From NCBI GenBank assembly GCA_030272585.1, contig BSYQ01000004.1:3782001-3846000 (forward strand): a stretch of DNA of 64,000 nucleotides, in the 5' to 3' direction. The notes under the pieces were generated by a model. That model did no database searches. It was not told the DNA's origin and was given only the letters and a program-made list of their open reading frames with translations. Below, piece by piece: positions 1 to 12,219 of the stretch. The stretch is from Bryopsis sp. KO-2023 (lineage: Eukaryota; Chlorophyta; Ulvophyceae; Bryopsidales; Bryopsidaceae). Numbering within the stretch: position 1 is the first letter of the stretch; each line of letters begins with the position of its first letter. Position numbers and translations under genes: made by a program.

Positions 1-34
1 GAAGCTTTTGTGTGAGGGTGTGTGGGTTGCAGGC

Positions 35-3000
35 TTACTTGGGTTGTGGTGGGAAAATCGATGGTGCTGTTGGAGGTGGAAATAAAGAAGAGGTGAAAGG
101 GGGCTCCATTGGCATAGAAGGTGGAGGGGATTCGGGGGAAAGAGGTGCGAAGGGGATGTTCGGAGCATCAATCAATGGTGCAGGAGGTGAAGGAACGTTT
201 GAAAGTGGCGTCGGTGGAGGAAATTGGGACGGAGGTAACATGGGGAGGGGTATAGTAGGAGGCATCGGAGATTGTGGCGGTAATAGAGGCGAGAGAGGAG
301 GCTCGAGGGGTACAGTTGACGGCTCGAAGTAGGGAACTGAAGGGGGTGGAGATGTTGGTGCCAAACTTGGTGTTGATGGCGGAGGAGATATCTCCCCCAT
401 CAATGGGGGAGGAGAAGGGGGAAGAGATGGCAGAGGAGACGGCGACAGTGGAGACAGTGGAGTAGACGGTGGAGCAAACAGTGGAGCAGACGGTGGAGGA
501 GACGGTGGAGGAGACGGTGGAAGAGAAGGGGGAGGAGATGGCGGAGGAGATGGCGGAAGAGAAGGGGGAGGAGATGGTGGTGACGGAGCTAGTGGCGGAG
601 GGGATGGCGGAGGAGCTGTTGGAAGAGAAGGGGGAGGAGATGATGGTGACGGAGCTAGTGGCGGTGGAGATGGTGGAGGAGATGGCGGAAGAGAAGGGGG
701 AGGAGATGGTGGTGACGGAGCTAGTGGCGGAGGGGATGGCGGAGGAGCTGTTGGAAGAGAAGGGGGAGGAGATGGTGGTGACGGAGCCAATGGTGGAGGA
801 GATGGAGGAGACAGGGGAGACGGGGGGGATGGCGGAGGAGACGGTGGAGGAGATGGCGGAGGTGACGTCGGCGGAGGCGATGGGGGAGGCGATGGGGGAG
901 GCGATGGGGGAGGCGATGGGGGAGGAAACGGTGGAGGAGATGGCGGAGGAGACGGCGGAGGAAATGGAGGAGGCGAGGGGGGAGGCGATGGTGGCGGAGG
1001 AGATGGTGGAGGGGACGGTGGAGGCGATGGAGGAGGCGAGGGGGGAGGCGATGGTGGCGGGGGAGATGGTGGAGGATACGGTGGTGGAGGGAAGGGTGGA
1101 AGTGGCGGTGGAGCTGGACAGGGCAACATTAAGTTGGTCCCGGAAAATGATTCCGTCGCAGGCCACGTAGGTAGACCCCCACACATAATTGTGTTCCCAT
1201 CGAAGTTTCTGGTTAGGAACACATTTCAATCGTGAGAAAACTCAACGATGCCTCATACACAATAAACAGAAGAGCAATAGGCGAGCAAATCGGCTTCGTC
1301 ACCTCAAAGGTTAGTGGATTCTGACGGGCCATACATTGTATTGAGCGAAGTGAAGGTCGACCAGGAGGCTGGGACTGTTCCAGTGAGGCTATTGGTCGAG
1401 AGATCAAGATGCCGTAGCTCCGTCATCATTGACCAGGAATGTGGCAAGGTCCCTCCCAACGAGTTTCCGTTCAGTTGAAGATACTCCATCATTTGGAACT
1501 TGGACCAGCTCAACGGCAGGGTACCAGTGAAAGAGTTTCCATCCAATCTCCTGATCACGAGAACACAATTGTAAGGTGCCATTTTTTCCAAATTTGCCCA
1601 TAAAACAGGGAAATGATTCACAAGGAATATACCCAGACAATATACATACATAAAAGCAAAAAAGCAGCAGATTTATTGAAGAGGTACTGTCACGGCTTGA
1701 ATCGTCCTGGCCGGTATGTTTGGGTTTGAAATGAGGTTCGTGCACTCAATGAGTGATTTACGTACAATGCAGTAAGCTTTGTGAGAGTGGACCAGGATGA
1801 AGGAAGAGTCCCAACCAAGTTGTTCCCCTTCAGGCGAAGGGCGTTTAAATCTGTGAAAGTAGAGACCCAGTCTGGCAGCGTCCCACCCAGAGAATTCGCA
1901 GCAAGGTTCAACACCTTCAACCGCGTTAGCCCACTCCATGCAAGAGGTATGGTGCCAGTAAGTAAATTTTCGTTGATTTTCCTGAAAGTGAGACACGCTG
2001 GTCAGTGGAAATTCTACTAAATTATTTGCACTGGACTAGATTTGAAATATTGTGGCAATATTTCTTGTTCTGCACTTTTTCGTAATACATCTCTGAGAAG
2101 CGTTCTCTTTTTGATATGTAATGCTTATTGTGTGTATGTCTTTCTAGGAATGTTTATTTCTTCAGAGTGCAAAATAACAACATGGACGCCTCCATGCACA
2201 AGTTCTTGTTTCACACAGAAGGCCAACACCTGTATCCCCGTACAAGGTTGTTAGATCGGCGAGGCCCCCGTAGGATGGCGGCAATGTTCCTGTCAGAACG
2301 TTGTTATCCAAATGGAGTATACGGAGCGAAATCATCCCCGACCACTCAGGCAGTAGATTCCCTGACAACAATAACACAACAAGTTTGTTAAGCTTGCTTG
2401 AGCATCTTGAAGAGAGAGAGAGAGAGGGGGGGTACAAGTTGCATAAACGAGATGGGGATTAAAAACCCACACTGGACTGCTTCCGCACCTGAAATTGTGT
2501 TGTCGGAGATGTTCAAGGTATCTAGGCTCGAAAGAGTGGAGAATTCAAGAGGCAACGGCCCATCCAGGTCGTTGTTATTCACAAGCAGCTTTGTCAAGGC
2601 AGTCATGGACGCCAATGAGGCAGGAATCCATCCAGTGATAAGGTTGTCAGATGCGTCGAAGGTATCCAAATTTGTGAGTTCAGAATATGAGCCAGGAATC
2701 GCGCCCACCAGACCATTTCCTTTGACGTTCCTGGCATTTCATAGATGGCGTCAGCAATGCTTGTTGGACAAATATCCGCAGAAAGGAATCACAAAAACTC
2801 TCACAAAAAGACACAATGAGGCACGAATGGAAGAGCACCAAGAAAATCAGAAAAACTTAAGGTGAGGGAAACCATACAATAGTTTCAGGGAAGTGAGAAG
2901 GGAAAGACCAAGCGGTAGGGCGCCGGTGAATGAATTGTGATCGAGGTGAAGATCCTCCAGTGAAGCGGGAAACGCGGTGGGTACCGCTCCGTTCAACCCA

Positions 3001-4004
3001 TTTCTCCCCAAGTCCAGCGTTTTCAATGCTGTCATTTGAGACCATGCTTCAGGATAGCCGCCGGACAGGCCGTTTCCAGCAACGGACCTGATGAATAGCA
3101 TACAGACGATTCAAACTCATGAAGATTGTGTGGATGTATCGCTTTGGAAGTACTTTTGCCCTGAAAAACCTTTTGTGAAATGTGGAAAATCCCAGCCTTA
3201 TTGCTCAAAAAAGCACGGACGCTTCTATGCGTTAAACATTGCTCCCAGAAAGTTTGAGTTTTGCTGCATCTTTTTTCACGTGAGTATGTCCGCCACCTTC
3301 ACGAATCAGGGAAAGAGTGTTCAAGATTGATCCTATTCGGCTACTCACAGAAAGGTCAGACCCGTTAGTTTCGACCAGCTTGAAGGAAGTGCCCCGCTAA
3401 TAGTGTTGTCGCTCAGGTCCAAGTGCTCTATCGTGTTCTTCAAATCATTTCCCATTGACCAATCTGTTGGCAGCCCTCCGGTGATGGTGTTCATATCCAC
3501 TTTGATTTCCTTGACATCCTTTAACTTCTTCCAATCCACTGGTAGGGTTCCATGGAAACTATTATTTGTCAGGACCCTGGGGAATCGTTCAACTGCATGT
3601 CAGTCATATGTCCCCCCTCAAGCTGAAAGGAAGAGGAAAGGTGCAAACAGTTTGTGGAAGAGGAAGCTATTCATTCAACGCACGTACACAGATTGGAGGG
3701 AAGCTATGTCGGACAAATCTTTTGTGAGCGTCCCAGAAAGACCTCTGTTCGTCAGTGCGATATCGACAACTCCCCCCGCGCAGGAGATGTCGACGAATAG
3801 GCAGATATCGATCGAACCATGGGAAGTAGTTGAACATTCTGTGTCCCAATCCAATCCTTGTCCATCCAACCCCCAGGTACAAAGAACTTCTCCAGGAAAA
3901 TTGGGTGAAGCCGCCACAAAGCTTGTGCAAATTACGAGATGGAATGCGGCCCTGAGTAGGACATGGCGAGCCCGCACCAGGTTTTGAATCCTGGAGGGCT
4001 TCAT
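35..4004 (-). CDS. Secreted leucine-rich-repeat protein with long (SPPP)n hydroxyproline-rich-type tail
   Basis: Eight exons join with fully consistent phases: 4004-3688, 3576-3349, 3087-2878, 2730-2489, 2361-2244, 1981-1766, 1550-1335 and 1208-35, giving about 906 residues. The start at 4004 is the first ATG; a hydrophobic stretch ending near CTSFVAAS looks like a signal peptide. A Cys-containing cap follows (ICLFVDISC), then plant-type LRRs of the form NxLxGxLPxSWSxLTxLxxLxLxxN. Most exon joins fall at the same place within an LRR, as if single-exon LRR units had duplicated. The last exon begins with a final LRR piece and a Cys pair, then carries about 300 residues of SPPP/SPPPP. LRR plus extensin-like tail is the layout of plant LRX and algal pherophorin-type wall proteins, so a wall or extracellular-matrix role is inferred. 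No membrane anchor is visible before the stop, but the stop at 37-35 overlaps a good splice donor (AA|GTAAGC), so the gene may continue left of the window. Confidence 0.85.
420..1110. repeat. Purine-rich minisatellite encoding the SPPP tail
   Basis: About 700 bp of imperfect repeats built on GGTGGAGGAGATGGCGGA and relatives on the + strand, nearly pure G/A with T or C at fixed places. A longer unit of about 130 bp, containing GGTGACGGAGCTAGTGGCGG, occurs three times between roughly 585 and 790. On the minus strand it encodes Ser-Pro-Pro-Pro blocks of the LRR protein. Stops are almost absent in three of the six frames, which follows from the composition. Copy number is likely to vary between strains, and sequencing or assembly errors are likeliest here. 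Confidence 0.9.
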
Positions 4005-5134
4005 TCCCAACGAAAGTTGTGTTTTCTTATCTGTCAAATCAAGTTTGAGATTGAGTTAGGGTGGTCACATGCGACTTCATACGTGGATTCATGACACAAA
4101 AAACAAAAATATTACATCCTTGAATAAACATAACATGTTATAACATTGTACAATTGCTTGTCCCCACAACACACTCAAAACACACCCCAGCTCAACTTGC
4201 ATCCAGACTATGAGACGCTTCCTTTGGACATCTATTCTACCAGCCCTCTAGTACACTTTGAACCAAACACTAGCAGAATATTTCTAAAGAAAAGGCTTGG
4301 ACTAGTTGGGCAAAGTGCTTTTCTGTGCGTGCACATCTTTTTCTTTAAAAAAAGAAGTGCTCAGACACCCCTTTTGTACCAGAATCCAAACAGAGAGTTT
4401 TTGACTACTCAATCCTGCTTATCTTACAAACATGCATACGAATATCATATCCCCTCTGCCCCACCTCCTCCCCCCCCCAAAAAAAAAGCAACCAAAACAG
4501 GTGAGGTGTGAAAAACTCCAAACAAATTGATTGGGAAAAGCCAACTCCATGATTTGCATGTGGATCGACATGATGTGGCTTTTTGCAACCCATGTGAAAG
4601 GAAATTAAAAAAAAAACAAAAACCAAGGTGACCAAAGACGAAAAACCTGCAAGAAAAGCACCCCCCAGATTTGTAATTCCTCTCGCAGCCCCCCACCTCA
4701 CGTCATCATTTTGCTTCGCATCTTCTGGACCACGTGTGCTTCGTTTCTCAAAAAAAGCGCCTAGCTTTTTGGACTTGGTTATTTTTCTGCACACTTTTGT
4801 CGCGCCAAACGAAAAATGGTTTCTTCTTCCACGGACAAAAAAGATGTTCCCTCGCCGGGCCACGCTGGATTCACAGGTGAGGTCCGGAGCTTCCTTCCGA
4901 CCCCCCTCCAGCGTCGTTTCGCTTCGAGCGCGAACCGACGCCGTGCCACGCCAGAGCCCACCCTTTCTCATATTACTGTCGAACTCAGCGAGTTTCGAAA
5001 TCGCCAACGGATCTTTTTTTATGGATAAAACGCTTATTTCTCACTTCAACCCGGTATCCACGTGAACGAATTCGAAACGTGCAAAAACGGAAAGAAATTT
5101 TGCGTCGTGGAAAAAAAAGGGTGCCGTGGGTGGG
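4005..5134. promoter_or_regulatory. Divergent upstream region between the LRR gene and the KCS gene
   Basis: The two genes start at 4004 (-) and 5135 (+), so this 1.13 kb must hold both promoters and 5' UTRs. It contains homopolymer A and T runs (for example 4480-4490 and 4609-4618). A short open stretch begins with ATG at 4816 and meets a possible donor at 4879 (ACAG|GTGAGG); it could be a non-essential upstream exon of KCS, but I saw no conserved sequence in it. The long minus-strand reading frame at 4405-5007 is low in information and I do not accept it as a gene. Confidence 0.45.
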
Positions 5135-8100
5135 ATGAGAGAGAGCGGATCTGATGCTGACCCCGTTTCTGCACGCACACCAGACTACAAAGCCAGCGGA
5201 GTAGCTCTGAAATATGTTCATTTGGGATATAAGCTGATGTGTCGTCACATCCTGACGCTCCTTTTGGTTCCGGTAGCAGCGTTGCTTGTGGTAAGTTATC
5301 TTTCAACGCCCCCCCCCCCCTCCCTCGCAGCAGATCTTCCCAACTTATCGTGCCCCTTTTTCGAACTCGTTTAGTTAAGAGCTTTGTTCCACGCTTTTGC
5401 GGTTGTTTTTTTTCCTTTCGTGATTTGTCGTACCTTTTTGTTCCCAAATAACATGAAAACGAAAAAAAATGTGCAAGGAAAATCCTGCTGTGCTGTGTTC
5501 CAGCAAGAAAAACATACCTGGCCTTAAAAAACAAAAATAAAAAACCAAGGAAATCATTGAACAATGATGATCAAGAAAAAAAGACACAATGAAAATTCTC
5601 ATCCAGTAGATGCAAGGAAAAGTAGCCAGCATTGTAAACTTTGTTTGGGGGGATGTTTTTTTAGCTGGACATTTTGAAAGAGATTTTTTTTTTCTTTCCC
5701 CAGCTGGAGCTGATCAAGTCTCATCAGAGTGGGGCCATGCAACAATTATGGATGGCTGCCAGACAGACAGATCTCCAGTTCAACCTGGTACAGTTGCTTT
5801 GGATCAGCGACCTTCTTCGATGAAGGAGATGAGGTTTTTCTTTCTTTCTTGTTTCCTTCAATGGATGTGTGAATCTGTCAAAGCTTAGCCAGTTATGTTG
5901 ATACCGCTCACATTTCGTTTTTCATTCATTTCGTAAAAGGAAAAAGGTGGCCTATTTTTTGCCAAGTCATAGTTAAAAAAAATTAAAAAAAAAAATTCCC
6001 AAGATACTTACCCCTCTCTGTGTGGCGTTTTCTGGAAAAAAAGAAAAAGAATAAAAACTGTATTGATACAATACGGGGGGTGAAGGGAAAAACATTCACA
6101 AAAACAAAAAAACAAAAAAATAGGATACCAGTCAGAAACAGGGAATTTCTGAGCTGGTTTCAATTTGTCAACGCAGGTCACTTTCGCTGGGTGCTCTTTG
6201 TTGTTGATATTGGTGGCTGCGATCTATGTCGGTCTTCAAAGCAGGCCAGTTTACCTCATGGATTTCGGTCTGTACAAGCCTGAAGGGGACAGGTGCTGCA
6301 CTCTTCTTTCTTTTTTTTTCCGATCAATTTTGGGTTAAATCCATGTTATTTAATATCTTTCCAGTTTTTTTTTTCAATAGCTCATCCGTGTGTGAGGAAA
6401 AAAAACAAAGCAACGAAATGATGACCGAAAACCGCCACGGAAAGCGCAATCGATTGTGAGATAGAAGGCGACGCTTATCCAGTTGCACGTTTAGTGTAGA
6501 ATAAACGAGTTTTTTATGTGAAGGTGGAAAAATCGAAGCTTGATTTTGGTGTTTGTGTGGTTTTTTGCAGTGGGAAAATTCCGTTCGACAGATTCATGAG
6601 ACAGAGCACTATGTCAGGGGTGAGCCGAGCGCATTTATTTTTCCATTCTATTTTTTTTTAATTCATCCCTCATTCAGCATCTAAAACCAAAACCATTTGC
6701 TTGCTTACATTTTCTTTTTAATTCGCTCGGGAGGGAAATGCGAAGGGATGGGTCTCGAGTAATAGTGTTGAGGCTGCGTAATTTCAGGTGCTAATGATTT
6801 TTTTTTTTATTGGGTCCCAGAATTTTGACGAAGTTGCCATGTCGTTTCAAGAGAAAATTCTGCAAAGGTCTGGTCTTGGTGATGAAACCTACCTCCCACC
6901 AGGCAAGTCGAAAAAAACAGAAAATGAAAAAACCAGAAAAAAAAAAAAAAAAACAGTCCGCGCTTCTCAATTCGGCCGGTGTCTTATTTTCGGCGTCTGC
7001 ATCGTTCAATTTTTCGTCTTTTTTTTGTGGTGGAGTTTATCCTGTTGCTTTTTATTTTTTTGCATTTCAAACGTTGGAAGGTTTCTCAGAGACTGATTTC
7101 CATTTCGTGAAAATAAACGTTTTGTATTTTTTTTTTTTAATTCCAGCTTTGACAAGCATACCGCCTTGTCCCTCCATGCAAGCTGCCAGAGAGGAGGCAG
7201 AAGAAGTGATGTTCTCAACTATCGACAGGCTTCTTAAAGATAACGGTGTGCAGACCACTTAAAAAAATGAAAAAAATGAAAAAGGGAAAAAAATAAATAT
7301 ATGAATGAATGTTTAATTTATATTAGGCAAACTTATCCAACGAAATAAAAAAAAATATATTATATATATGTTTATTTTATAGTCACTGAGGTCTGCCTTC
7401 ATCCCTCATTAATTTCTCATTTTTGCAAGTTTGCAGTGCTGTGTCGTTTTTTGTTTCACATTTTCACTTTTTGGACGACAGCAACAAGTAGTCAAGCATG
7501 AAGTCCTCTCCGAAAAAAAGAAGAAAAAAAGAAAACCATGATAAACCATAATAAAATAATAAATAAATAAATAAATTGATCCTCTCCTCCGCACTCCCAG
7601 TATGCCTCGAGAAAAAATCGATTCAATTTATTTGAGACGTTCCATTTTGTTGCTGTCCACATGAAGGTTTGAGCCCTCGTCAAATCGACATTCTCGTCGT
7701 CAACTGTAGTTTGTTCAACCCCACCCCCTCCTTGTCGGCCATGATCATCAACCATTTCAAAATGAGGTCCAACGTCGTCGTATACAACCTCTCCGGAATG
7801 GGATGCTCCGCCGGACTCATCGCGATCGACTTGGCCAGGCAATTGCTACAAATCCTGCCCTCCTCTCGAGCCCTCGTCTTTTCGACCGAAAACATCACTC
7901 AAAACTGGTGAGGTCGATATTTTCCAACAGGACAGTAGTGTTTCGTTTTTCGTTTTTTTTCCACAGCGAAATCCGTTGCTCTTTTTTCATTCCGTCCCAG
8001 AATGTTTGTTTTATTTTTCCTTTTGAACTGTTTACCAGGTACTATGGCAAGCAGAGGTCTATGTTGATCCCCAACTGTCTTTTCCGAATGGGGGGGGCTG

Positions 8101-8979
8101 CTGTGCTGCTGTCCAATCGTCGCCTGGACTACTGGAGGTCCAAGTATGAGCTGAAGCATGTGGTCAGAACCCACATCGGAGCCAACGATGCTGCCTACAC
8201 TTGCGTTTATCAGATGGAGGATGATGAAGGAAACGTCGGAGTCAAGCTTTCGAAGGAACTCATGTCCATCGCTGGAGAATCGCTCAAGGTAGGTGTTTCT
8301 TCTTTCTTTTTTAAATATGTGTTTTGAGGTGTATAAAAAAATAAGTTTTTTGAGGTGTTTTTTTTTTTTTTGTAAATAAGTTCCCTTTTATGTTCTTTTT
8401 TCTTCTTCTCTTGTTTTAGCCAAGATCGATGCTTGTGTCGACAGTTTATGGAATGCATTATCGGTGGATATGTGTGTTTTTTTCTTTTTTCTTTTTTTTT
8501 TTGGGGGGGGGGGGAGTGGAGGTTAATCTGATGATGGTGTTTCCATCCTAACGCAGGCCAACATCACGACTCTGGGCCCCCTGGCGCTCCCCATTTCCGA
8601 GCAAGTCTTGTTTTTCATCAATTTCGTAACCAGGAAGCTCCTGAAGGGCAAAATGAAGATCAAGCCTTACATCCCCGACTTCAAGCTTGCTTTCGAGCAC
8701 TTCTGCATTCACACGGGGGGACGAGGAGTGATCGAGGAGATCGAAAAGCAGCTGGATTTGTCCCCGGCCTTGGTGAACCCGTCGAAAGAAACGCTGTTCC
8801 GCTACGGAAACACCTCCTCTTCGTCGATTTGGTATATTTTGGGAAACATCGAGAGCAAGACGGGGGTGCGTCGAGGGGACAGGGTGTGGCAAATCGCTTT
8901 TGGGAGTGGGTTCAAATGCAATTCCGCTGTGTGGAAGGCGACGCGATCCATTAAGAAAACTCATCGTGCTTGGGCTTGA
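5135..8979 (+). CDS. KCS: 3-ketoacyl-CoA synthase (very-long-chain fatty acid elongase, FAE1/KCS type)
   Basis: Nine exons with consistent phases (5135-5290, 5704-5787, 6177-6292, 6571-6619, 6821-6902, 7147-7245, 7667-7907, 8039-8288, 8557-8979) encode 499 residues, the usual KCS length. KCS condenses malonyl-CoA with a long acyl-CoA, the first and rate-setting step of very-long-chain fatty acid synthesis at the ER. Two hydrophobic segments near the N-terminus ([13 protein letters not shown], and [18 protein letters not shown]) match the family's membrane anchor. The family landmark [11 protein letters not shown] follows. The thiolase-fold triad is intact: Cys about 242 in SGMGCSAG, His about 411 in FCIHTGGRG, Asn about 444 in RYGNTSSSS. 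Also clear are [15 protein letters not shown] and [12 protein letters not shown]. Intron 5 begins with GC rather than GT. The ATG at 5135 is chosen because it sits just before the first recognisable family sequence. Confidence 0.96.
6903..7146 (+). other. GC-AG intron in the KCS gene
   Basis: The exon ends CCACCAG and the intron starts GCAAGT, the classic strong GC donor. It ends TTCCAG before a family-conserved exon. No nearby GT donor keeps the frame between DETYLPP and [11 protein letters not shown]. The neighbouring introns of the gene start with GT. Confidence 0.85.
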
Positions 8980-11900
8980 GGGTAGAAATCAAGGCTGGGG
9001 GGGGGAGGGTTTAAAAAAAAAAAAAAAAATGGCCCAGGGTAGGGTAAAGTAGGTGAAACCCACCCCCCCCACTCAAGAAGAAAAAGGAAGAGAGAAAAAA
9101 AGAGGGGGGGGGGAGGGGAGGGGGAATTTATATATTTTATATATAATATCTATAAAAAAAAACTGGTTTGTCTTACTAACATATACATATGTTCTGGAAC
9201 TGTGTCCTCATCCTTTTCTGTTTTCTGTGTCGTCTACTTTTAGCAGAAAGGAAAATCTATATCTGTCTCTTTTTCTTGTTCTCTTTTTTTTTGTTTGGGA
9301 AACACCATCCCTGTTTCTTTTCTTGAAAGAATTTCTGAAATCGGTTATATTTATTCAGAGGATACATAGGCTTTTTTTTTTTCCGAAGATTTGGGGAGAG
9401 GGGGGGGGGGGGGGGGGGCGCAACCGTTGACAAAAAAATAGGTTTTTGGGAGGGGGGAAAAAAAACTCTGAGAAGAAGGGAAAACATCTCAAAGACTTGA
9501 GACTATTTTTTTGGACTTCTCTGCATTCTCCCCCCCCCTTTTTTTTTTTTTTTTTCTTTTAAACTTTTGGTATTCTTGAATTTTAATGTCGATCATATTT
9601 CAGTGGGGAACGAGATACTTTTTTTGTTCTTTTTCTTTCGTTTTCAAATTTCTCGTGTTTGGATTTGATGGCGGGGTGGGTCTTCTTTCCAAAAAAAAAA
9701 AAAAACGGCTGCTGTGGGGTCGATTTAAATGTTTGTGGAAAGGGGAGGGTAATGCTAATTGCCAGTCATTGTTGATCGAAGAAACGAGGGGAAAAAGAAT
9801 CAAGAAATGAAAAAAAAAAAGAAAAAAGGAAGAGATTGGGGTCACAAATTTAGAAAACGAAAAAACGGAGAGCAGCAAGGTGCAGTAAAAGCGAACGAAA
9901 TGCACCTTGCCGGTTTCTGTTTTTTTTTTTCGTTTCGTTTTTCCTTTCGAGGGTTTTTAAAACTGTGGGGAGGGAAGGAAATTAGAATAACGAAAAAAGC
10001 AAGTACTGAAGATAGGGTTCGATCGCTTATTGGAAAAGCAAAACAAAATACACGAGGCAGGAGAAACTGGAATATATGATCGAACGGAGAAGAAAAAAAA
10101 AAAAGATATCTGTGAAGTCCTGTCCTTTGTTAGGTTTCTTTCGTTCCGGATGGGGGTCGATTGAATTTTTAGAAACTCAAAAGAGAGAAGAAAAGTGGGG
10201 GGGGGGGGGAAGTATTTTTTTTTGTGTGTTTTTTTTTCTGTGCGAGGTGATATTGTTTTTTGATGCCTCCCATCTGTCATTGTGTAATGGCGAAAGCATC
10301 AAAAAAAGGAAAATGTCATTTGCTCCTCCTCCTCCTCGACTTTCCACTTTTTTTTTTTTTTTTTTTTTTTAGAGTTCTCTTCAAAGCTTTCCACTTGTTG
10401 CTTTCATCAACTACAATTTGGGAGATGGTGAATAATGGTAAAAGACAGGTTGGCCACTTGGAGCATTTTTTGGGACATCATTGAATTACATGCTCGCCAC
10501 CCAACACACCAAATGAAACAAAGCTGCGAGCTGACACCTGATTTTTCTCCTACATCTTTTTGCGATTCTGTGCAAGACCACTGTGATAAAACCAATGGCC
10601 ATAATGCGTTCGCAACAAAGAGAGAGTCCCTCGCTGACGACCGTAACGTTCTACGATGGATCGAAAGGAAGTAGCTCGGGTAGAAACGTTTCGGTATCCA
10701 ATACCCATGCGGACGTCACGGGTGGGTGTGCACTCAGGAGGCTCCACAAGTGAAAGGAAACTCCTCAACACTGTGCGCTCGTGGGTGTCCCAGTTTTACT
10801 GAACACGTTTTCTTTAACTCTGTCGCCAAGGAGCGTTTCGAATTCGAGCTCCATTGCAATTTCCATGGATCCCAGCAAGTCCACCTTATCAGACCAAAAG
10901 AACTTCTACTTAATTTCCATGCATTTGCCTTGTGATGAGGTCCCTGTGTAAGATTGATATGGGTGAAACATGTGCTCTGATTTGTGCAGTGATGGGGACC
11001 CAGAGAGAAAGCGGACAATTGGAAAATCTACAGGTGGTGTGACGAATAGATGCTAAGGGCTGGGGGTTGAATTCTGTTTGCTTGCATATTTTTTGTGTTA
11101 TTTTTCGTTGTGGTCTTTTCCATGCATGTTCAAGAGAGTTGTGTAAAATTCATCCGTGTCCGAGATTCCGTGAAGGAGTACAGAATCTGAAGCAGTTGTC
11201 CATCGCTTGTGCAAATGTAAAATATGATGTGCTTTTGCCCTGCGTGTGTGTTTGTTGCTCTCTTTGTTTCCTTCATATGTTTTTGTTTCGTAGTGAGGTT
11301 GTAGCAATCTTAATTGTTTCCTTTGGTCTGAACGATCCTGTGTCATGTCAGATTCACATTCCTCACCCCGACGGGGCCCATGAATGGACAGAATCCTGAA
11401 TAGGCAAATTCTAGAATATGCCATTCGGGCCCAACCCACCCCGAGCGAAGTCTCGGTCCACCCAGAGATGCTCCAACCACCATGTGGTAGGATGCTGGTA
11501 GAACAGGTGTGTTTTACTGCTTTGTCTTGCTTGTTCTGCCACTCAGTCTGTCATTCGGTTGAAGGTCAACCCTCTGTCGGTTGGATAGCTGGAAGTCAGA
11601 CAGCTGAGGCCCAACCCCCACTCAGTCAGACAGAGTGGGTCAAACCTTCATTGAGTCAGACAACTGCTCTGTCAGACCCTCATTCAGTCAATCCTGGGTC
11701 AAATAAGAGGCTATTCCTGGCTCATTGAACCACAGAGGCACTTCTTGACCTTGGGGATCTATCTTTCAGGTATCACAGAGCCCGCATTTGGCCGATACAC
11801 TGTTCTGAGAGACTCTTGTTGCAATGGAATTGGGATCAAAGAGCTTTCTACGACGTGTCAGAGTGAGGGCCATATTTTTGAGTTTTTTCGTCCATTGATT

Positions 11901-12219
11901 GCATCATCATGGACTTCCATCTTTTCATGGTTCATAAGACCCCAAAGGATAGTGTTTTGATGGGGATTATGGAGAATTGACAAATTTCTGGCATATTCCC
12001 CGCTGTTTGACCAAAGATTCCCCTTGTGGGATCGATGCATGGCAATCCATGCTTGCCCATACAACCCACCCAGCATTCGAAGGGCAAAATCACAAGAGAA
12101 TAGCCATGCTGAGTCAGGGTCTGTGTGTTCACACTTGCTACCAGGACCCATCTTCGTTTCGTCGAGGTCGGAATCCAGTTGGCTGTGCTAAAGATCCACA
12201 CCAGGCATACAAGTCCAAC
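8980..12219. other. 3.2 kb low-complexity spacer downstream of KCS
   Basis: No convincing gene. 8990-10380 is packed with homopolymers, including about 20 G at 9399-9418 and about 20 T at 10350-10370, and with purine-rich patches. 10400-12200 is more balanced in composition. A degenerate tandem of CAGTCAGACA-like units sits at about 11590-11700. A possible orphan exon lies near 11440-11507, ending GAACAG|GTGTGT, but I could not connect it. The 5' end of the following coiled-coil gene may reach into this stretch. Confidence 0.5.
11590..11700. repeat. Degenerate short tandem repeat, CAGTCAGACA-like
   Basis: AGTCAGACAGCTGAG, CAGTCAGACAGAGTG, GAGTCAGACAACTGC and CTGTCAGACCCTC follow one another at spacings of about 20-35 bp, each separated by a variable CCAACCC/CAAACC/CCCTCATT segment. 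No coding use is seen. Confidence 0.55.

Noticed and set aside
469-1170. 233-codon Glu/Met-rich frame on the + strand, and a 353-codon Ser/Thr/Ile-rich frame on the minus strand
   Set aside because: Both are by-products of the purine minisatellite. The SPPP frame is the one that joins in phase to seven LRR exons.
4405-5007. 200-codon minus-strand frame upstream of KCS
   Set aside because: Low-information sequence with poly-Phe/poly-Gly ends, crossing the divergent promoter region; no splice partners.
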